A DNA stretch of 64,000 bases from Streptomyces bottropensis ATCC 25435 (lineage in GTDB: Bacteria > Actinomycetota > Actinomycetes > Streptomycetales > Streptomycetaceae), in assembly GCF_000383595.1 (NCBI RefSeq), contig NZ_KB911581.1, positions 2,424,265 to 2,488,264 on the forward strand, read 5' to 3'. This document shows positions 59,866 to 64,000 of this stretch, in pieces. The first letter of the stretch is position 1. Every line of letters starts with the position of its first letter. Under the pieces are notes generated by a model, which was given only the letters and a program-made list of their open reading frames with translations, searched no databases and was not told where the DNA came from. The position numbers and the translations under genes are program-made.

Positions 59866-62789
59866 CCGCACCGCTCGCTCGCGGCGATCCGTTCCCGCAC
59901 CCCGTCGGCGTCGGGGTGGCCGAGGGTGATGAGGAGGGTGAGGGCCTGCTGCAGGACCTCGTGGGCGGCGCGGTGGTCGCCCATCGCGGCGTGCGTGTCA
60001 CCGATGTGGACGAGGGTGCAGGCTTCCAGGTACGGCACGCCCAGCTCCCGGTAGAGGGCGAGGGCGTGGCCGTAGCCCACGAGGGCGTTCGGGTGGCGGC
60101 CCAGGTGGTGGTGGGCGTACGCGAGGGTGTGCCACGTGGCGGCCTGGCCGTAGCGATCGCCGAGCCGCTGGAGCAGGGTCAGGGCCTCCTGGCAGCGGCG
60201 CAGGGCCTCGGGGTGCTCGCCGAGCAGCGCGTGGTACCAGCCGACGGAGTTGAGGACGCTGGCGTACGCGGCGCTGCGGCCGCTGCCGCGGAACAGCTCC
60301 ATGGCCAGCCGGTTGTGGTGCAGGGCGCCGGACAGATCGCCCTCCTGGTCGAGGGTCCAGCCGATACTGCGGTGGGTGTCGGCCCGCCCGACGTCGTCAC
60401 CCAGGTCGGTGAACAGCCCCAGCGCGCGATCGAGGCGGGGGCGGGCGGAGCCGTACAGCCCGAGCCGGCCCTCGGCCCGGGCCAGCGCGCGCAGCCCCCG
60501 GGCCTCGAACGCGGGCTCGGCCAGCCGCAGGGCCGCGTCGAGGGCGATCCGCTGGACCGTCGCCCAGTCGTGCCAGTGGCCCCGGCGGTCGAGGAACGGC
60601 TCCAGCGACCAGGCCAGCAGACACGCCGACCGGTCGCGGCCCGACCGGGCCGCCGCCCCGACGACGGCGAGCAGCACCGGATACTCCTCGGCCAGCCAGG
60701 CGAGCGACTGCTCGTGGCCGACGAGCGGCTCGGCGCGGACACCGGCCGGCAGCGGGCCCGGGGGCATCGGGTCGGCGTACGGGGCGAGGAGCGGTTCGGT
60801 GAGGTGCGCGCTGTGCACGTAGTACGCGTACAGCCGCTCGGTGGCCGCCTCGCGCCCGGCGTCCGGGACCTGGTCCTCCAGGAGTTCGGCCGCGTGGGCG
60901 CGCAGCAGATCGTGCAGGGCGTACCGGCCGGGGGCGGGCTCGCCCGCGAGGTGGACGTCGGCCAGCTCGGCGAGGAGCGACCGCGTCCGGCGCACGGGCA
61001 GATCGGCCAGCGCGGCCGTCGCGGACACGGAGAAGTCCGGCCCGGGGTGCAGGGCGAGCAGGGGGAAGAGGCGGGCCGCCGCGGCCGACACCGCGCCCAG
61101 CGACCAGGAGAACACCGCGCCGACGTTCGCGGAGGCGTCCGTCCGGCTGAACGCGTCCAGGCTGCCGTGCGCCGCGCGCAGCTCCGCCGCGATCGCCGAC
61201 AGCGGGAAGTCCGGGTGGGCGGCGGCCCGCGCGGCGACACAGGCCAGCGCCAGCGGAAGCCCGCCGCACAGCGCCGCGATCTCCGCCACCGCCCGCTCCT
61301 CGCCCGTGAGCCGCGCGGCGCCCAGTCGGCGTTCGAGGAACACCCGCGCCTGTGCGGTGTCCAGCGGCCGCAGTGCCAGCGTGTGCGCGCCGTGCGCGGA
61401 CACCAGGCCCGACAGCTGGTTGCGGCTGGTGACGATGGTGAGGCAGCCCGGGGTGCCCGGCAGCAGCGGCCGCACCTGTTCGGTGTCGCGCGCGTTGTCC
61501 AGCAGCACCAGGAACCGGCGCCCCGCCAACAGGCTGCGGTACAGCGCCGCCTGGGCGTCCACCCCGTGCGGCACCCGCTCCGGCGGTACGCCCAGCGCGT
61601 CGAGGAAGACCCGCACCGCTTCCCCCGCCCGCATCACGGCCCCCGACGGCGCGAACCCCCGGAGGTTGACGTAGAGCCGGCCGTCCGGGTACCGGTCCGC
61701 GACGCGGTGGGCCCAGTGCACGGCGAGGGTGGTCTTGCCGATGCCGGCCATCCCGCCGATGGCGCTGATCACGACGGTCCCGGTGGGCGGCACGGCGTCG
61801 CCGGGACCACGGTCGCCGCCGGGATCGTCGAGGAGGGCCAGTACCCGCTCCAGCTCGGCGCGGCGGCCGGTGAAGGTCGGCAGGTCGTGGGGGAGCTGGG
61901 CGGGGACGGCGATGGCCGGAGCGGGCGGTGCCGACGAGGCCACGGTGCTCACGTGGGCGGTCTCGGCCCGGGAGGGAGCGGGCGGGGCCGCACCGGCGCC
62001 GCGTACGACCGCCGCGTGGGCGTCGCGGAGTTCCGCTCCGGGGTCGATGCCCAGCTCGTCGGCGAGCCTCGCACGGGCGGCCCGATAGGTGCCCAGCGCC
62101 TCCGCCTCGTGCCCGGCGGCGGCCAGCGTGAGCACGAGCCGGGCCAGCAGCGGTTCGTCCAACGGGGCGTCCGCGGCGGCCTGTCTGAGCAGGGGGAGGA
62201 CGGCGGCGGGGGTGCCGGCGCGCAGCGCCGCGTCGGCCGCGTCCCTCAGAGCCGCCGGCCGTTCACGGTCCACCGCCGGGAACCCGGCGCGCTCCCGCAC
62301 CTCTTCGGGCAGCCCCGCCCCGACGGCCGGCCCCCGCCACAGGCCGAGGGCCTCGGTGAGAAGCTCCACGACCCGGCCCGGCGACGGGGGAGCGCCGGCG
62401 CCCGTCCGACGCGCTTCGTCCCGTAGCCGGCGAAACCGCAACAGATCCAGGGAGCCGGCGTCGACGACGAGCCGGTAGCCGCCCGCGTCCCGTATCAGCC
62501 ACCGCCCGGCCGCCCGGTTGGGCAGCCCCGGCTCCAACAGCCGCCGCAGCGAGCCCACATGCCGCCTGATCACATTCACCGCGCTGTCCGGCGGCCGGCG
62601 CCCCCACAACACGTCGACGATCTCGCTCACCGCCACCGGCTGCCCCGCCCGCACCAACAGCAGCGCCAGCAGCGCCCGTTCCTGCGGGCGCCCCGACGCC
62701 GCCTCCGCCCCCGCCCGTTCCACCCGGACCGGCCCCAGGACCGCGAACCGCACCGGTTCCGGCGCCAATCGGCCCTCCTCGTATCTCAT
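59862..62789 (-). CDS. SARP-family regulator 2 (AfsR-like, BTAD plus NB-ARC plus TPR)
   Basis: About 975 residues. The winged-helix domain starts PVRFAVLGPVRVERAGAEAA. BTAD follows (ALGLWRGPAVGAGLPEEVRE), then NB-ARC with P-loop IGGMAGIGKTTLAVHWAHRV and FLVLLDNARDTEQVRPLLPG. The last 300 residues hold TPR-like repeats (ALRRCQEALTLLQRLGDRYG, ALVGYGHALALYRELGVPYL). This is the AfsR-like architecture for ATP-dependent activation of secondary metabolism. ATG 62789 has a weak ribosome binding site; TTG 62768 has GAGGAGG six bases upstream and may be the true start. It is divergent from the FAD monooxygenase. Confidence 0.87.
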   Translation of the reverse strand: MRYEEGRLAPEPVRFAVLGPVRVERAGAEAASGRPQERALLALLLVRAGQPVAVSEIVDVLWGRRPPDSAVNVIRRHVGSLRRLLEPGLPNRAAGRWLIRDAGGYRLVVDAGSLDLLRFRRLRDEARRTGAGAPPSPGRVVELLTEALGLWRGPAVGAGLPEEVRERAGFPAVDRERPAALRDAADAALRAGTPAAVLPLLRQAAADAPLDEPLLARLVLTLAAAGHEAEALGTYRAARARLADELGIDPGAELRDAHAAVVRGAGAAPPAPSRAETAHVSTVASSAPPAPAIAVPAQLPHDLPTFTGRRAELERVLALLDDPGGDRGPGDAVPPTGTVVISAIGGMAGIGKTTLAVHWAHRVADRYPDGRLYVNLRGFAPSGAVMRAGEAVRVFLDALGVPPERVPHGVDAQAALYRSLLAGRRFLVLLDNARDTEQVRPLLPGTPGCLTIVTSRNQLSGLVSAHGAHTLALRPLDTAQARVFLERRLGAARLTGEERAVAEIAALCGGLPLALACVAARAAAHPDFPLSAIAAELRAAHGSLDAFSRTDASANVGAVFSWSLGAVSAAAARLFPLLALHPGPDFSVSATAALADLPVRRTRSLLAELADVHLAGEPAPGRYALHDLLRAHAAELLEDQVPDAGREAATERLYAYYVHSAHLTEPLLAPYADPMPPGPLPAGVRAEPLVGHEQSLAWLAEEYPVLLAVVGAAARSGRDRSACLLAWSLEPFLDRRGHWHDWATVQRIALDAALRLAEPAFEARGLRALARAEGRLGLYGSARPRLDRALGLFTDLGDDVGRADTHRSIGWTLDQEGDLSGALHHNRLAMELFRGSGRSAAYASVLNSVGWYHALLGEHPEALRRCQEALTLLQRLGDRYGQAATWHTLAYAHHHLGRHPNALVGYGHALALYRELGVPYLEACTLVHIGDTHAAMGDHRAAHEVLQQALTLLITLGHPDADGVRERIAASERCG

Positions 62790-62976
62790 ATCTCGTATCT
62801 CGCCCGCACCCCATGACGATACGTCCCGTGCCGACGTAGCCGGAGTCACGCGCCGGTCGTCACCGGCGGACGGGCCGGACCCGGCACGGTCCCTGGTGTG
62901 CCGACGCGGCGGCTCACCGGCCACGGTGATACAGCTGTTCATCGAGTGATCTCCGGAAAAAAGAGGGGTGCGGTCG

Positions 62977-64000
62977 GTGAACTCGGTACGGACGCGGGGC
63001 CGTTTGGTCTCACAGGGGGTGGCGGGATCCGCCGGGCGGCACGTGGTGATCGTCGGTGGCAGTCTCGCGGGGCTGCTCGCCGCGCGGGCCCTCGTCGGTC
63101 ACGCGGAGCGGGTGACGATCGTGGAACGGGACCGTCTTTCGAAGGGCGACGGCGAGGGAGCGGCGTACCGGCCGGGTGTGCCGCAGGCCCGGCACCCGCA
63201 CGTCCTGCTGGAGGGCGGCCAACTCGCTCTCGACGCGCTGCTGCCCGGATTTATGGCGGAGCTGACGGCCGCGGGTGCCCCGCGGGTCGGGATGCCGGCG
63301 GACATGGCCGCCTTCCAGAGCGGCCGCTGGTTCCGGCGGATGCCCGCGTCGACCCATATCCACACCGGGTCGCGCGCGCAGCTGGAGGGGCTGGTACGGC
63401 GCCGGGTCCTCGCCGAGCCGTCGGTCACCCTCGTCGAGGGGACGGAGACGGTCGGCCTGACCGGCGACGCCAGGCGCGTGCGGGGGGTCCTCGTGCGGGA
63501 GCGGGGTGACGGGGCCCGGGGCGAACAGCGGGAACTGGCCGCCGATCTGGTCGTCGACGCCTCCGGCCGCGGTACGAAGGGGCCGCGGTGGCTGGCGGCC
63601 CTCGGCGCGCAGGCCCCGTTCGAGGAGATCATCGACACCGGGCTCGCCTACGCCTCCCGCGTCTACCGCGACACCACCGGCACCCTCGGCGACGGCCCGT
63701 CCGCCGGAACGCTCGGCCTCCACGTCGTCCCCGACCCCGCGCAGCCGTACGGCGCCGTCGTCGTCCCCCTGGAGGACGGCACCCACCTGGCCACCTTCTC
63801 CGGACTGCGCGGCGACGAACCGCCCACGGACGAGGAGGAGTTCGAGTCCTACGCCGAGCGGCTGCCGCACCCCGTGGTGCGCCGCTGGATGCGCGGGGCG
63901 GAGCCGCTGACGCCCGTCTCCGGCTTCCGGCGCACCGCGAACGTACGGCGCCGCTACGATCTGCCCGGCCGCCGCCCCGCCGGTTTCCTGGCCACCGGCG
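62977..64000 (+). CDS. FAD-dependent monooxygenase/epoxidase-like protein (5' part)
   Basis: 341 residues, running off the window end. The FAD-binding motif HVVIVGGSLAGLLAARALVG is at residues 22-41, followed by RVTIVERDRLSKGDG and GVPQARHPHVLLEGG, a stretch typical of flavin epoxidases/hydroxylases of polyether and related pathways. LAADLVVDASGRGTKGPRWL near residue 190 is the second FAD contact. GTG 62977 has GAGGGG nine bases upstream; GTG 62968 is too close to it. It is divergent from SARP2. It may tailor a specialised metabolite, or be a stand-alone oxidase. Confidence 0.8.
   Translation, partial: MNSVRTRGRLVSQGVAGSAGRHVVIVGGSLAGLLAARALVGHAERVTIVERDRLSKGDGEGAAYRPGVPQARHPHVLLEGGQLALDALLPGFMAELTAAGAPRVGMPADMAAFQSGRWFRRMPASTHIHTGSRAQLEGLVRRRVLAEPSVTLVEGTETVGLTGDARRVRGVLVRERGDGARGEQRELAADLVVDASGRGTKGPRWLAALGAQAPFEEIIDTGLAYASRVYRDTTGTLGDGPSAGTLGLHVVPDPAQPYGAVVVPLEDGTHLATFSGLRGDEPPTDEEEFESYAERLPHPVVRRWMRGAEPLTPVSGFRRTANVRRRYDLPGRRPAGFLATG

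Noticed and set aside
1..64000. tRNA, rRNA, CRISPR, insertion sequence or prophage
   Set aside because: No cloverleaf-like gaps, spaced repeats, transposase, integrase or phage genes were seen; nearly all sequence is accounted for by chromosomal genes.

Overview
This is a high-GC, gene-dense actinobacterial chromosome segment, almost certainly Streptomyces. The evidence is GC-rich third codon positions, many GTG and TTG starts, ATGA/GTGA gene overlaps, sugar importers without their own ATPase, the sporulation regulator WhiI, SARP regulators and an XRE/DUF397 pair. The first third has the gene order I know around rok7B7 and whiI in Streptomyces chromosomes. The window is cut inside a gene at both ends. 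I saw no tRNA, rRNA, CRISPR array, insertion sequence or prophage.

Layout. 1-7732: an N-acetylglucosamine importer (ngcEFG, ngcE partial), the ROK regulator rok7B7 and a xylose-type importer (xylFGH). 7963-11555: dxs (isoprenoid precursor synthesis) and an amino-acid permease. 11631-12577: a NYN-domain protein and a frameshifted gene remnant. 12664-16016: a two-gene fatty-acid beta-oxidation operon. 16233-22939: a self-contained mannoside module (LacI regulator, GH2 beta-mannosidase and a divergent CUT1 importer) with two matching operator-like sites between the divergent arms. 22963-25100: an RNase D-like protein and whiI, which has a recognisable sigma-WhiG promoter. 25429-33620: a DUF3000 protein, hemE, a rhomboid protease, a small protein, a CoA-disulfide-reductase-like flavoprotein, a DUF4349 lipoprotein, then hemY-hemQ. 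The haem genes fit the coproporphyrin-dependent route.

33673-40329 holds a secreted hydrolase and then an unusual cluster: a TIGR04222-type membrane protein, a DUF692/MNIO enzyme with an extra C-terminal domain, and three DUF4142 paralogues. Two of the paralogues share TTG starts and a conserved leader. I consider this the best candidate for an undescribed system. 40487-45079: a Pth2-like protein, a small ABC exporter, a zinc-ribbon peptide, a polysaccharide deacetylase and an XRE/DUF397 pair. 45220-49901: a PhoX-type phosphatase, an SPFH protein and a SulP transporter-carbonic anhydrase operon. 49982-55170: a small secreted protein, zapE and a divergent RibD-C-like reductase, a conserved hypothetical gene, murC and msrB. 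55347-64000: a MAB_1171c-type membrane protein, an AraC regulator, two overlapping SARP regulators and a partial FAD monooxygenase. That end looks like the edge of a regulated, possibly specialised-metabolism, locus.
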